DNA of 64,000 nucleotides, from NCBI GenBank assembly GCA_035652235.1, contig DASREE010000024.1, positions 8,226-72,225 on the forward strand. Direction: 5' to 3'. Both the position numbers and the translations under genes were made by a program. This DNA is from PALSA-612 sp035652235 (lineage in GTDB: Bacteria > Actinomycetota > Thermoleophilia > Gaiellales > Gaiellaceae). Each line of letters starts with the position of its first letter. Position 1 is the first letter of the stretch. The notes under the pieces were generated by a model. That model worked only from the letters and a program-made list of their open reading frames with translations, searched no databases and was not told where the DNA came from. Below, piece by piece: positions 32,164 through 41,002 of this stretch.

Positions 32164-33326
32164 TCGCGCTCCGCGGCCGCGAGCGCCGCGGCCCACACCG
32201 ACTTTACCGGGCGGCCGAGGGCCGCGGCCGCCGCCGCGCAGTCGTCGTGCTCGGGCGCCACGTTCACGACTCGGCCGTCGAGACGGCCGATCTTCACGCG
32301 CACCTCGGTGCCGCCGACGTCGACGACGCGGTGCTCCCGCTCGAGCTCGAAGCGCCGAAGACGGGACACGCGCACCCCGAGGGCCGTCGTCTCCTGGAAG
32401 AGGGCCGTCGCCACGCGCCGCTCGTCGGCCGGGCGGGCGAGGGCGGCGACGACGAAGCCGGGCCGTCCCTTCTTCATCTGCACGGGCGCCGTCCACACGT
32501 CGAGGGCGCCGGCGGCCAGGCAGCGCTCGGCGGCGTCCGGGAGGAACTCGGGGTTGACGTCGTCCAGATTCGTCTCGAGCAGGACGACCTCGGCGGCAGC
32601 CGCCCCGGCCCGGTCGCCCACGAGCACGCGCACGAGGTTCGGCCGCTGCTCGGTGTCGCGCGTGCCGGCGCCGTAGCCGACGCGGTCGAGGACGAGCTCG
32701 GGCAGGGGCCCGAAGCCGCCGGCCAGCGTCGCGGCGATCGCCGCCCCCGTCGGGGTGACGAGCTCGTCGGTGCCGTCGACGCCGTACGCGGGTGCTCCTC
32801 GGAGCAGCTCCGTCACGGCCGGGGCGGGGACCGGGAGCACCCCGTGCGCGGCCCGGACGAGGCCGCGCGCGAGCGGCAGCGGGGAGCAGACGACCTCGTC
32901 GACGGCGAGGTCCTCGAGCAGCCACACGAAGCCGCACACGTCGAGCAGCGTGTCGGCCGCGGCGAGCTCGTGGAAGTGGACCTCGTCGGGGTCGACGGCG
33001 TGCACGCGCGCCTCCGCCCGCGCCAGCCGTTCGAAGACGGCGAGCGCACGCTCGCGGACGCGCTCGGGCAGGTCGGCGCCGCCGAGCCGGGTGCGGATTG
33101 CCCGCCAGCTGCGCGCCTCGTCTGCCTCGGGCCCGTCGAAGGCCACGTGCAGCGCGCCGACGCCCTGGCGCTCGACCCGCCGCACCTCCACCCGTACGGG
33201 CCCCAGCCCAAGGCGGGCCGGCAGCGCCTCGAGCAGGGCGCGGTCGGCCCCGGCGTCGAGGAGCGCCGCCAGCAGCATGTCGCCGGCGAGGCCGCCGACG
33301 CAGTCGAGGTAGGCGAGTCGCGTCAC
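32160..33326 (-). CDS. larC: LarC, nickel insertion enzyme
   Basis: A 388-residue LarC, which inserts nickel into the pincer nucleotide using CTP. The N-terminal part has LDCVGGLAGDMLLAALLDAG and the histidine-containing VHFHELAAADTLLD; TPTGAAIAATLAGGFG and ETNLDDVNPEFL follow, and the C-terminal part carries KKGRPGFVV and the ferredoxin-like fold. In Lactiplantibacillus plantarum LarC is split into two frames joined by ribosomal frameshifting; here it is one continuous frame. It overlaps larE by four bases and follows larB by 58 bases. Confidence 0.93.
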   Translation of the reverse strand: MTRLAYLDCVGGLAGDMLLAALLDAGADRALLEALPARLGLGPVRVEVRRVERQGVGALHVAFDGPEADEARSWRAIRTRLGGADLPERVRERALAVFERLARAEARVHAVDPDEVHFHELAAADTLLDVCGFVWLLEDLAVDEVVCSPLPLARGLVRAAHGVLPVPAPAVTELLRGAPAYGVDGTDELVTPTGAAIAATLAGGFGPLPELVLDRVGYGAGTRDTEQRPNLVRVLVGDRAGAAAAEVVLLETNLDDVNPEFLPDAAERCLAAGALDVWTAPVQMKKGRPGFVVAALARPADERRVATALFQETTALGVRVSRLRRFELEREHRVVDVGGTEVRVKIGRLDGRVVNVAPEHDDCAAAAAALGRPVKSVWAAALAAAERE

Positions 33327-33384
33327 CTGAGGCCTCGCGAGCGAGCCTCGCGCGGACGGCGGCCGTCCGGCGCACCCACCCGGG

Positions 33385-34143
33385 TCAACGCTCCCTGCCC
33401 CGTGCGATGCGCGCGGCGATCGTGCCCGCGCCGAAGCCGTCGTCGATGCCCACGACCGCCACTCCGGCGGCGCAGGAGCACAGCATCGCGTTCAGCGCCG
33501 TGCGCCCCCCGTCCGCGGCGCCGTAGCCGACGCTCGTCGGAACGCCGATCACCGGCGCCGCGGCGATGCCGCCCACGACGCTCGCGAGCGCCGCGTCCAT
33601 CCCCGCGACGACGACGACGCAGTCGGCGTGCTCGAGATCGGGAAGCACCGGACCCAGCCGGTGCAGCCCGGCCACGCCCACGTCCTCGTGCACGACCACC
33701 TCGGTGCCGAGCAGCTGCGCCCTGATCCGTGCCTCGTGCAGCACCGGGCCGTCCGAGGTCCCCGCCGACACCATCACCACCCGGCCGCGCGCAGGGGGCA
33801 GCGACCGCGCCACCCACACCGCGCGCGCCCGCTCGTCCGCCTCCGCGCCGGGTACGCGCGCCTGCACCGCCTCGCGGACGTCCGCCTCCGCGCGCGTCAC
33901 GAGCACGCTGCCAGCGCCTCCGTCCAGGAGCGCCGTCACGATCGCCACCGCCTGTTCCGGCGTCTTCCCGTCCGCCAGCACCGCCTCCGGCGCTCCCTGG
34001 CGCAGCTCGCGGTGGACGTCGACCCGCGCGAAGACGAGGTCGCGGGCGGGGAGCGTTGCCAAGCGCTCCGCGGCCTCGTCCGGGCTGACGCTCCCCCGGC
34101 GGACCGACTCGAGCAGGACCACGATCTCCTCCCGCAGGGACAC
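33385..34143 (-). CDS. larB: LarB, nicotinate adenine dinucleotide carboxylase/hydrolase
   Basis: A 252-residue LarB, which carboxylates nicotinic acid adenine dinucleotide at C5 and hydrolyses the phosphoanhydride to give pyridinium-3,5-biscarboxylate mononucleotide, the first step to the nickel-pincer cofactor. The C-terminal half is PurE-like: VVMVSAGTSDGPVLHEA, DVGVAGLHRLG, VVVVAGMDAALASVVGGIA and VIGVPTSVGYGAADGGRTAL. The N-terminal 90 residues are helical. It is first in the larB-larC-larE operon. No larA racemase gene is in the window, so the cofactor client is elsewhere. Confidence 0.93.
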   Translation of the reverse strand: MSLREEIVVLLESVRRGSVSPDEAAERLATLPARDLVFARVDVHRELRQGAPEAVLADGKTPEQAVAIVTALLDGGAGSVLVTRAEADVREAVQARVPGAEADERARAVWVARSLPPARGRVVMVSAGTSDGPVLHEARIRAQLLGTEVVVHEDVGVAGLHRLGPVLPDLEHADCVVVVAGMDAALASVVGGIAAAPVIGVPTSVGYGAADGGRTALNAMLCSCAAGVAVVGIDDGFGAGTIAARIARGRER

Positions 34144-34191
34144 CGCCAGGCAGTCTAGTTCCGGGGTGGCGGGAAGCCGTCCCTGCCGCGC

Positions 34192-35160
34192 TCAGTGGCC
34201 CGCGACGCCGTGCGGCACGTACAGCTCCTCGAGCCGGGCGATCTCGTCGGCTGCGAGCGAGAGCTCGGCGGCGGCGAGCGCGCCGTCGACGTGCTCGACT
34301 TTCGTGGCGCCGACGATGGGGGCGGTCACGCCCGGCTTGTGCAGCAGCCAGGCGAGCGCGACCTGCGCCGGTGGGAGGCCGCGGGCGGCCGCGACCTCGG
34401 CGGCTCGCTCGACGACCGGGAAGTCGACCTCCGGCGTGTACAGCGAGTCGGTGAAGGGGTCGGTGCTCGCGCGCGTCGTCAGCCGCTCGCCCTCACGGGT
34501 GCGGTTGCCTGCCAGGAGGCCGCGGGCGAGCGGGCTCCACGGCAGCACGGCGACGCCCTGGTCGAGGCACTGCGGGATCATCTCCCGCTCCTCCTCGCGG
34601 TAGACGAGGTTGTAGTGGTTCTGCATCGACACGAAGCGGGTCGGGGCGACCGACTGCGCCTTCGCGAACTGCCACGCGTACATGCTGCTCGCGCCGAGGT
34701 AGCGCGCCTTCCCCGCCTTGACCACGTCGTGGAGCGCCTCCATCGTCTCCTCGATCGGGGTGAGCGGGTCCCAGCGATGGATCTGATACAGATCGACGTA
34801 GTCGAGGCCGAGGCGGGCGAGCGAGGCGTCGATCGAGGCGAGCACGTGCTTGCGCGACAGGCCGCGGCCGTTCTCGCCGGGCATCGTCTCGCCGAACACC
34901 TTCGTCGCGACGACGTACTCCTCGCGCATGCCGAACAGCTTCTTCAGCAGGCGCCCGGTGAGGATCTCGCTCTCACCGCCGTTGTACACGTCGGCGGTGT
35001 CGAAGAAGGTGACGCCGCCCTCGACGGCGCGGCGCACGATCGGCTCCGCGTCTTCCTCGCCGAGCGCCCATGGCCGCTCTTCGTGCCGGCCGTAGCTCAT
35101 CATCCCCAGGCAGATCCGGGACACGCGCAGGCCGCTGCGGCCGAGGTTGACGTATTCCAT
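34192..35160 (-). CDS. aldo/keto reductase
   Basis: A 322-residue NADPH-dependent aldo/keto reductase of the YajO/Tas-like group (AKR11/12/13). The TIM-barrel catalytic set is visible: Asp in FFDTADVYNGGESE with its tyrosine, Lys in VVATKVFG, and His in YQIHRWDP. PWSPLARGLLAGN and the C-terminal PIVGATKVEHVDGAL complete the cofactor site. Length is normal. It follows larB on the same strand after 48 bases and may be in one transcript, but no link with nickel cofactor chemistry is known. Confidence 0.92.
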   Translation of the reverse strand: MEYVNLGRSGLRVSRICLGMMSYGRHEERPWALGEEDAEPIVRRAVEGGVTFFDTADVYNGGESEILTGRLLKKLFGMREEYVVATKVFGETMPGENGRGLSRKHVLASIDASLARLGLDYVDLYQIHRWDPLTPIEETMEALHDVVKAGKARYLGASSMYAWQFAKAQSVAPTRFVSMQNHYNLVYREEEREMIPQCLDQGVAVLPWSPLARGLLAGNRTREGERLTTRASTDPFTDSLYTPEVDFPVVERAAEVAAARGLPPAQVALAWLLHKPGVTAPIVGATKVEHVDGALAAAELSLAADEIARLEELYVPHGVAGH

Positions 35161-35307
35161 GCCGTCAGCCTAGATGCAGTCGGCGCGCGACCGGCGCCGG
35201 ACCCGCGCCGAGCGCGGTCAGCCGGCTGCCCGACACGCGGCCGCTGCGAGGAAGCCACGCCCTGGGCCACCCGGGGCCTGCGCCGGACGCGGACCGAGCA
35301 GGAGGAT

Positions 35308-35341
35308 AGGCGGACGTGCGCTTCAGGCGGACGTGCGCTTC
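35308..35341. repeat. two tandem copies of a 17-bp unit
   Basis: AGGCGGACGTGCGCTTC occurs twice head to tail (35308-35324 and 35325-35341) in the 214-base spacer between the beta-propeller and aldo/keto reductase genes. It is followed by GC-rich palindromes. A tandem operator or simple slippage product are both possible. Confidence 0.7.
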
Positions 35342-35374
35342 GGCCCGGGGCCGGCCCCGCGACACTCCGCGGGC

Positions 35375-36601
35375 TCAGCCGGAAGGCGTGCCTGCGTTCG
35401 GTACGCGGAGAGCGAGCGCGGGGGCGACCGGGGCCGGATGGCGTACGCGACCCCACTCCGCGTGGCCGTGCTCGTCGAGGGGGACGAAGTCCATGCCGTC
35501 GGGTGTGTCCAGGCGGTTTCGTCCGGCGCCAGGCACGTCCGTCTTCCCGTACTGCCACACGATCCGCTTCGTCGCCGGGTCGAGGATGACGATCCGGTCG
35601 CGGTAGTCGTCGTTGACCGCGATGTCTCCATTCGGAAGCGGCAGCGCCAGCGACGGGTGGTCGAGCATGCCGTTGCCGCTCACCGGCCGGTACCGCCAGA
35701 GGAGCCGGCCGTCGCGGCTGACGACGACGAGGCTGCCGGGTCGTGAGTAGTCGGCGAGGAGGATCCTGCCGCCGCTCAGCGGCTGCGGGTCGGACGGGTA
35801 GCGCACCGGCGCCCTGAAGCTGGAGCGGAGGCGGCCGCGTGCATCGAAGACGTCGATCCACGACCCCGTGATCTCGCTGACGAGGACGCCTCCGCCGGGG
35901 AGCGGCGTGTCCCCGTTCACATCGGCGAGCGTCGCCGGAGGGTCGTGCCGGCAGACGTGCGTCTGGCCGATCTGCCGCACGATCCGGTGGCGCCGGATCC
36001 AGATCACGCGGCAGTTGTACGCGTCCGCGACCACGATCTGGCCGTTCGCGAGCGGGTACGCGTCGTCGGGGGTGTTGAGCAGGCCGGGGCTCCAGCCGCG
36101 CACGCCCGGCGTCCCGTACAGGTGCGCTCTCGCGTGCGTGCGGATGTCGATCGAGACGATCGTGTGGGCGTCCTCCTCGTTGGCGACGATGTGGCGGCCG
36201 TCGGCGGCGACGAAGGCGTCGTCGTTGTAGTTCAGGTGCACGCCCCGGCGGAGATCACGCCTCGTCGGGAAGAGCCAGCGCACCTTGCGCGCGGCGTCGA
36301 CGAGGATGATCCGGTTGTTGCCGCGGTCGGCCACGAGGAGCGCGCCGGGCAGGGCGGAGGCGGGCCGGCGGCGCTGGGCGAGGACGCGGGACGGGCGACG
36401 TGCGGCGGGCGCGGCTCGCCGGCCGCCGCCGTGGGCGGCGAGGAGCGCGGCGCTCGCGGCCGCCGTCCCGGCTCCGACGAGGAGCACGAGCACGAGGCGG
36501 CGCAGGCGGCGCGCCCTGCGCCGTCCGGCTGCGCGCTCGCGGGACCGGCTCGCTGCTCTGTCCGTGCGTGAGCCGCGCGGGCGGCGGCGTCGGCTACGCA
36601 C
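35375..36601 (-). CDS. membrane-anchored beta-propeller protein
   Basis: A 408-residue protein. An arginine-rich cytoplasmic start is followed by a membrane segment (about residues 30-52, LRRLVLVLLVGAGTAAASAA) and a Pro/Ala/Arg linker. The rest is built of six to seven four-stranded blades with repeated motifs: LLVADRGNNRIILVD, IVVADAYNCRVIWI, GGGVLVSEITGSWIDVFD, GRILLADYSRPGSLVVV and GDIAVNDDYRDRIVILD. This is the NHL/SMP-30/arylsulfotransferase-like propeller type. No catalytic residues can be named. GTG 36601 is the only reasonable start before the membrane segment. Confidence 0.75.
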   Translation of the reverse strand: MRSRRRRPRGSRTDRAASRSRERAAGRRRARRLRRLVLVLLVGAGTAAASAALLAAHGGGRRAAPAARRPSRVLAQRRRPASALPGALLVADRGNNRIILVDAARKVRWLFPTRRDLRRGVHLNYNDDAFVAADGRHIVANEEDAHTIVSIDIRTHARAHLYGTPGVRGWSPGLLNTPDDAYPLANGQIVVADAYNCRVIWIRRHRIVRQIGQTHVCRHDPPATLADVNGDTPLPGGGVLVSEITGSWIDVFDARGRLRSSFRAPVRYPSDPQPLSGGRILLADYSRPGSLVVVSRDGRLLWRYRPVSGNGMLDHPSLALPLPNGDIAVNDDYRDRIVILDPATKRIVWQYGKTDVPGAGRNRLDTPDGMDFVPLDEHGHAEWGRVRHPAPVAPALALRVPNAGTPSG

Positions 36602-36753
36602 GTGCCGGGCGGCCTGCGCCGCTTGCCCCGCCGCCGTGCTCGCGGGCGAGACGACGGAAGGCAATCGCGCGCACGGGCTGCATTCATAGAAGGCGATTGT
36701 GAGAGACGCCTGAGAGGTGGGCAGGCGGTGCAGCCGCCTGCGCGCGGCGGGGC

Positions 36754-37749
36754 TCAGCCCGACCGCGTCGCCTCCGCGACCAGCTCGTACGAGCGGATGC
36801 GGTCGGCCTGGTCGTGCACGTTCGTCGTCAGGATCAGCTCGTCGGCCCCCGTCCGCCGCTGCAGCTCGAGCAGCCTCTGGCGAACCGTCTCCGCGGAGCC
36901 GACGACGTGCGTCGCCGTCCACAGGTCGACGAACTCTCTCTCGCCGGGGGCATAGCGGTAGGCAGCCGCCTCCTCCGGCGAGGGGAGCGTGGAAGGCCGG
37001 CCGCTGCGCAGGCGCAGGAAGGAGAGCCTCGCCGGCCCGTGCAGCCAGCGGGCGTGCTCGTCCGTGTCGGCGCAGACGCAGGCGACGCCGACCATCGTGT
37101 ACGGCTCGGCCAGCGCGGGCGAGGGACGGAAGCAGCGCCGGTACACGTCGAGCGCGGCGAGCGTGTTCTGCGGCATGAAGTGGTGCGCGAACGAGAAGGG
37201 GAGCCCCAGCTCGCCGGCGAGGCGGGCGCTGAACTCGCTCGAGCCGAGCAGCCAGATCTCCGGCTCGTTGCCGGCGCCCGGCACGGCGGTGATGCGCGGG
37301 AACGTGCCCGCGAAGAACGCGCGCAGCTCGGCGAGCTGCTCCGGGAGCCCGTCCGACGGCTCGAGCGAGCGGCGCAGGGCGTACGCCGTGAGCGGGTCGG
37401 TACCGGGGGCGCGGCCGATGCCGAGGTCGATGCGGCCGGGGTGGAGCGCCTCGAGCGTCCCGAACTGCTCGGCGATGACGAGCGGCTGGTGATTGGGCAG
37501 CATGACGCCGCCTGAGCCGACCCGGATCGTGCTCGTCACGCTCGCCAGGTGCGCGATCAGGACGGCGGGAGCTGAGCTTGCGATCCCGGGCATGTTGTGG
37601 TGCTCCGCCACCCAGTGGCGCCGGTAGCCGAGCTGCTCGGCGCGCCGGGCGAGGCGGAGCGAGTTGCGCAGGGCCTGCGCCGCCGTCGAGCCGGTCGCGA
37701 TCGGGGCGAGATCGAGCACGGAGAGAGCTGCCGGGCCCGCCGCGAGCAT
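36754..37749 (-). CDS. luciferase-like (LLM) flavin-dependent monooxygenase
   Basis: A 331-residue bacterial luciferase-fold protein of the MsnO8/alkanal monooxygenase-like class. It shows LSVLDLAPIATG at the start, RHWVAEHHNMPGIASSAP, VGSGGVMLPNHQPL, IDLGIGRAPGTDPLT and the later FMPQNTLAALDVYR. Such enzymes use reduced FMN or F420; the substrate is unknown. ATG 37749 is chosen over GTG 37905 because the family begins just before LSVLDLAP and the upstream codons are low-complexity. About 200 bases of non-coding sequence precede it. Confidence 0.87.
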   Translation of the reverse strand: MLAAGPAALSVLDLAPIATGSTAAQALRNSLRLARRAEQLGYRRHWVAEHHNMPGIASSAPAVLIAHLASVTSTIRVGSGGVMLPNHQPLVIAEQFGTLEALHPGRIDLGIGRAPGTDPLTAYALRRSLEPSDGLPEQLAELRAFFAGTFPRITAVPGAGNEPEIWLLGSSEFSARLAGELGLPFSFAHHFMPQNTLAALDVYRRCFRPSPALAEPYTMVGVACVCADTDEHARWLHGPARLSFLRLRSGRPSTLPSPEEAAAYRYAPGEREFVDLWTATHVVGSAETVRQRLLELQRRTGADELILTTNVHDQADRIRSYELVAEATRSG

Positions 37750-37950
37750 CGCTGCGAGTATCACAGGCGCCGCCCGGGCGGCGAGCCGCCACCGCCTGGG
37801 CCGGGCTCGGGGCGCCGGAACCCCGCCTGCCGCCGCCCTCTTGACGGCCGCCGCGGTGGGTCTCGCCGGGCCCGACCGGTCGCGCGGCGCGCCGGCGCCG
37901 CGCACACCGTGCGGGCCGCGCGTGTGCTCGGTCGAGCGCCAGGGGCGGCG

Positions 37951-40011
37951 CTACGCCTGCAGCGGCACCTCCGCTCCCCTCTCCAGGTCGCCCTCGTAGA
38001 TGAAACGCTCCTCCGGCGACCACAGCTCCCGCCCTGCCAGCTCGCCCTCGTAGATCGCGTGGTCGAGCTTTCGCGGAGCGAGGCAGTCGCCGATGCGGTG
38101 CAGGTTCTCCACCCGGCCCTTGAGCGCGAGGTAGAGCGCGTCGTTCGCCTTCTGCCCGGTGGCGAGGACGACCGTGTCGACCTCGAGCACGTCCGTCGCG
38201 CCGGTGTAGAGGTTGAACACGCGCACCCGGGCGCCGTCGATCGCCGACGCCCACGTGTTCAGCCGGTACTCGAGCCCCTTGCCGAGCAGGCGGCGGTAGA
38301 GGTGGGCCATGTCGAGCGTCGTCAGGGTGGTCGGGAAGAGCGAGGGCCAGCGCGAGACGAGCTCGACGCGGCAGCCGCGGTCGAGCAGGACCTCCGTGAC
38401 CCCGGCGGCGTAGCGGGTGCCGTCGTCGTCGAGTACGACGACCCGCTCCCCGACCGGACGCGTCTCGAGCAGGACGTCCCAGACGGTCAGCACGTGCTCC
38501 TGCTCGGCCCCCGGTAGGCGCTCGGCGAGCGGGTTGACGCTCGAGAAGCCGGTGCGCGAGGGGAGCGCGCCGGTCGCGACGACGACTCCGTGCGGCTCGA
38601 GCGCGTGCACGAGCTCGGCGGTCGCCTCCTGCCCGAGGCGCACGTCGACCCCGTTGCGCTCGAGCTGGCGCTCCAGGTCGCGCGTGATCCAGCCGAACTC
38701 GTCCCGGCCGGGCGTGCGCAGGATGAGGTTCACCTGCCCGCCGAGCCGGTCCGCCTGCTCGAGCAGCGTGACCTCGTGCCCGCGCTCGGCGAGCACGGAC
38801 GCGGCTTTCATGCCCGCCGGGCCGCCGCCTGCCACGACCCAGCGGCGCGGCACCGCGGTGGGCGTCAGCGTGCCGGGCCCGAGCAGCCGCTCGCGGCCCG
38901 CGCCCGGGTTGACGGTGCACGCGATCGGCAGGCCCTTGAAGACCCGACCGATGCAGCCCTGGTTGCCGCGGATGCAGTGGACGATCTCGTCCTCGCGGCC
39001 CTCCCGCACCTTGCGCGCGAACTCCGGGTCGGCGATCTGCGCCCGCGTCATCGCGACCATGTCGGCCTTGCCCGCCGCGAGGATCTCCTCTGCGAGCACC
39101 GGGTCCTTGATGCCGCCGACGGTGAAGACGGGCAGCCGGACGACGGCCTGCTTCACCTGTGCCGCCAGCTCGACCAGATAGCCGTCCGGCACGTCCGCGG
39201 GCTCGATCGCCTTGAAGATGTTGTGGTAGCCGGCGGCAGTGACGTTCACGTAGTCGATGCGCCCGTCCTGCTCGAGCATCCGCGCGACCGCGATCGCGTC
39301 CTCGATGTCGAGCGCGCCCGGGATGAAGTCGGTGAGGCTGATCCGGACGCCCACCACCCAGTCCGAGCCGGCGCGCGTCCGCACCTCCTCGATCACCTCG
39401 CGCGCGAAGCGGAGGCGGTTCTCGAGCGAGCCTCCGTACTCGTCGTCCCGCTTGTTGTAGAGCGGCGAGAGGAACTGGTGCAGGAGATAGCTGTGCGAGA
39501 TGTGCACCTCGGTACCGTCGAAGCCCCCGTCGCGGGTGAGCTCGGCCGAGCGCCCCCACCACTCGACGACCTCGCGGATGTCCTCCGGCTCCATCGCCTT
39601 CGGTGTCTCGCCGTAGGCGGGCGACTTCACCGCGGAGGGCCCCCACAGCACGCGCAGGTCGTCGGCGGAGTCGCTCGACGCGTTCAGCCCGAAGTGGTTC
39701 AGCTGCGCGAAGATGACGCCGCCGTGCTCGTGCACCGCCGAGGTCAGGCGGCGGTCTGCCTCGAGCGCCTCCGGCCGGTATGCCCACGCGACGCGCGGAA
39801 AGCCGGTCGTCGAGGTGGGGTGGACGACGCGGTTCCCGGTGATCAGGAGCCCGGCGCCGCCCTTCGCCCTCGCCGCCTGGTAGGCGACGTTCCGGTCCGA
39901 GTCGACGCCGTTCCAGGCCCACAGCTTGACGTGGGCGGTCTGCATGATCCGGTTGCGGACGGTGACGTTCCCGATCCTCAGCGGGCTGAACAGGTGCGGG
40001 TAGTCGGACAC
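37951..40011 (-). CDS. old-yellow-enzyme/FeS flavoprotein reductase with one iron-sulfur cysteine missing
   Basis: A 686-residue NADH:flavin oxidoreductase of the 2,4-dienoyl-CoA reductase/trimethylamine dehydrogenase kind. An FMN-binding TIM barrel (1-345) has HSYLLHQFLSPLYNKR and EYGGSLENR; an Fe-S linker (346-366) follows, and the FAD/NAD domains begin with VVAGGGPAGMKAA near 388. The usual cluster motif C-x2-C-x3-C-x11-C is here C346, Gly349, C353, C365: the second cysteine is replaced. Expected job: NADH-driven reduction of an enone or dienoyl-CoA. It lies upstream-adjacent to a dehydrogenase and CMD-like gene read in the same direction. Confidence 0.9.
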   Translation of the reverse strand: MSDYPHLFSPLRIGNVTVRNRIMQTAHVKLWAWNGVDSDRNVAYQAARAKGGAGLLITGNRVVHPTSTTGFPRVAWAYRPEALEADRRLTSAVHEHGGVIFAQLNHFGLNASSDSADDLRVLWGPSAVKSPAYGETPKAMEPEDIREVVEWWGRSAELTRDGGFDGTEVHISHSYLLHQFLSPLYNKRDDEYGGSLENRLRFAREVIEEVRTRAGSDWVVGVRISLTDFIPGALDIEDAIAVARMLEQDGRIDYVNVTAAGYHNIFKAIEPADVPDGYLVELAAQVKQAVVRLPVFTVGGIKDPVLAEEILAAGKADMVAMTRAQIADPEFARKVREGREDEIVHCIRGNQGCIGRVFKGLPIACTVNPGAGRERLLGPGTLTPTAVPRRWVVAGGGPAGMKAASVLAERGHEVTLLEQADRLGGQVNLILRTPGRDEFGWITRDLERQLERNGVDVRLGQEATAELVHALEPHGVVVATGALPSRTGFSSVNPLAERLPGAEQEHVLTVWDVLLETRPVGERVVVLDDDGTRYAAGVTEVLLDRGCRVELVSRWPSLFPTTLTTLDMAHLYRRLLGKGLEYRLNTWASAIDGARVRVFNLYTGATDVLEVDTVVLATGQKANDALYLALKGRVENLHRIGDCLAPRKLDHAIYEGELAGRELWSPEERFIYEGDLERGAEVPLQA

Positions 40012-40081
40012 GGGCCCTCCTCGTCGCTGGAGCCGTGAATCTACGCTCTGCGGCTCGGGCGCGGAAGGCCGCGCACCGGGC

Positions 40082-41002
40082 TCAGCTACCCGCGGTCGGG
40101 CGGGGCGGCAGCTCGAGGCCGTTCAGCTGCTCCCAGCGCCGGATGGCGGCGGTGTGGTCGGCGTCTGCCCCTTGATGGCGGAGCGCATCGTCCCACAGCG
40201 CACTCGTCAAGCGGCAGAGCGGCGCCTCGATCTCGACGGCGTCGGCAAGCCGGGCCGCGATCGCGACGTCCTTCGCGAGCAGTCCGAGGCTAAAACCGCT
40301 CGCGAACCGGCGCGGCAGCACCTGCCCCGTGAAGTTCGTCTCGGTGTTGAAGCTGCGGCCGGTCGAGGCGTTCAGTACGTCGACGACGACCGCGGGGTCG
40401 AGGCCGAAGCGAGCCCCGACGAGGAGCGCCTCGGCGGCGGCTGTGTAGCCGGCGGCCGCGACGAAGTTGTTGAGCGCCTTCATCGCGTGCCCAGAGCCGA
40501 GCGGACCGGTCCTGAACAGGCGCTGGCCGAGCGTCTCGAGCAGCGGGCGGACACGGTCGATCGCCGCCTCGTCGTCGCCACCGACCATGATGGCAAGGGT
40601 GCCCGTCTCCGCTTTGGGGACACCGCCCGAGACTGGCGCGTCGACGAGCGCGACGCCGAGCTCTCCGAGTGCCGCCCCCAGCTCCCGCGTCCCCGTTGGA
40701 TCCGACGAGCTCATGTCGACGACGACTGTGCCGGGCGCGAGCGAGCCGGCGAGCCCGCCCTCCCAGGCGAGCAGCGCCTGCCGCACGTCGGCGCCGGTCG
40801 GGAGCATCGTCACCACCGCGTCGGCCGAGGCGAAGGCGCTCGGCGCCTGACCGTCGCCGCACGAGAGCTCCTCGACGACGCGCGCCTGTCGGGCCGGATC
40901 CAGATCGCGCACGGTCAGCTCGAAGCCGGCACGGGCGAGGTTCCGCGCCATGGGGACGCCCATGTTGCCGAGGCCGACGAAGCCGACGCGGACGACGCTC
41001 AC
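40082..41002 (-). CDS. 3-hydroxyisobutyrate dehydrogenase-like oxidoreductase
   Basis: A 306-residue beta-hydroxyacid dehydrogenase. The NAD-binding VGFVGLGNMGVPMARNLARAG opens the protein; DAPVSGGVPKAETGTL is the substrate-binding signature, and Lys in GHAMKALNNFVAAA is the catalytic lysine. It oxidises a 3-hydroxy acid such as 3-hydroxyisobutyrate, tartronate semialdehyde or a related intermediate. GTG 41002 overlaps the stop of the CMD-like gene by four bases. In this catabolic region it may act on a ring-cleavage product. Confidence 0.9.
   Translation of the reverse strand: MSVVRVGFVGLGNMGVPMARNLARAGFELTVRDLDPARQARVVEELSCGDGQAPSAFASADAVVTMLPTGADVRQALLAWEGGLAGSLAPGTVVVDMSSSDPTGTRELGAALGELGVALVDAPVSGGVPKAETGTLAIMVGGDDEAAIDRVRPLLETLGQRLFRTGPLGSGHAMKALNNFVAAAGYTAAAEALLVGARFGLDPAVVVDVLNASTGRSFNTETNFTGQVLPRRFASGFSLGLLAKDVAIAARLADAVEIEAPLCRLTSALWDDALRHQGADADHTAAIRRWEQLNGLELPPRPTAGS

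Noticed and set aside
35375..39922. A 1515-codon open frame on the minus strand running through three genes
   Set aside because: Only its last 408 codons (the beta-propeller) have protein character; the rest is arginine/glycine-rich shadow of the flavoprotein and LLM genes, a common effect of 70-percent GC.
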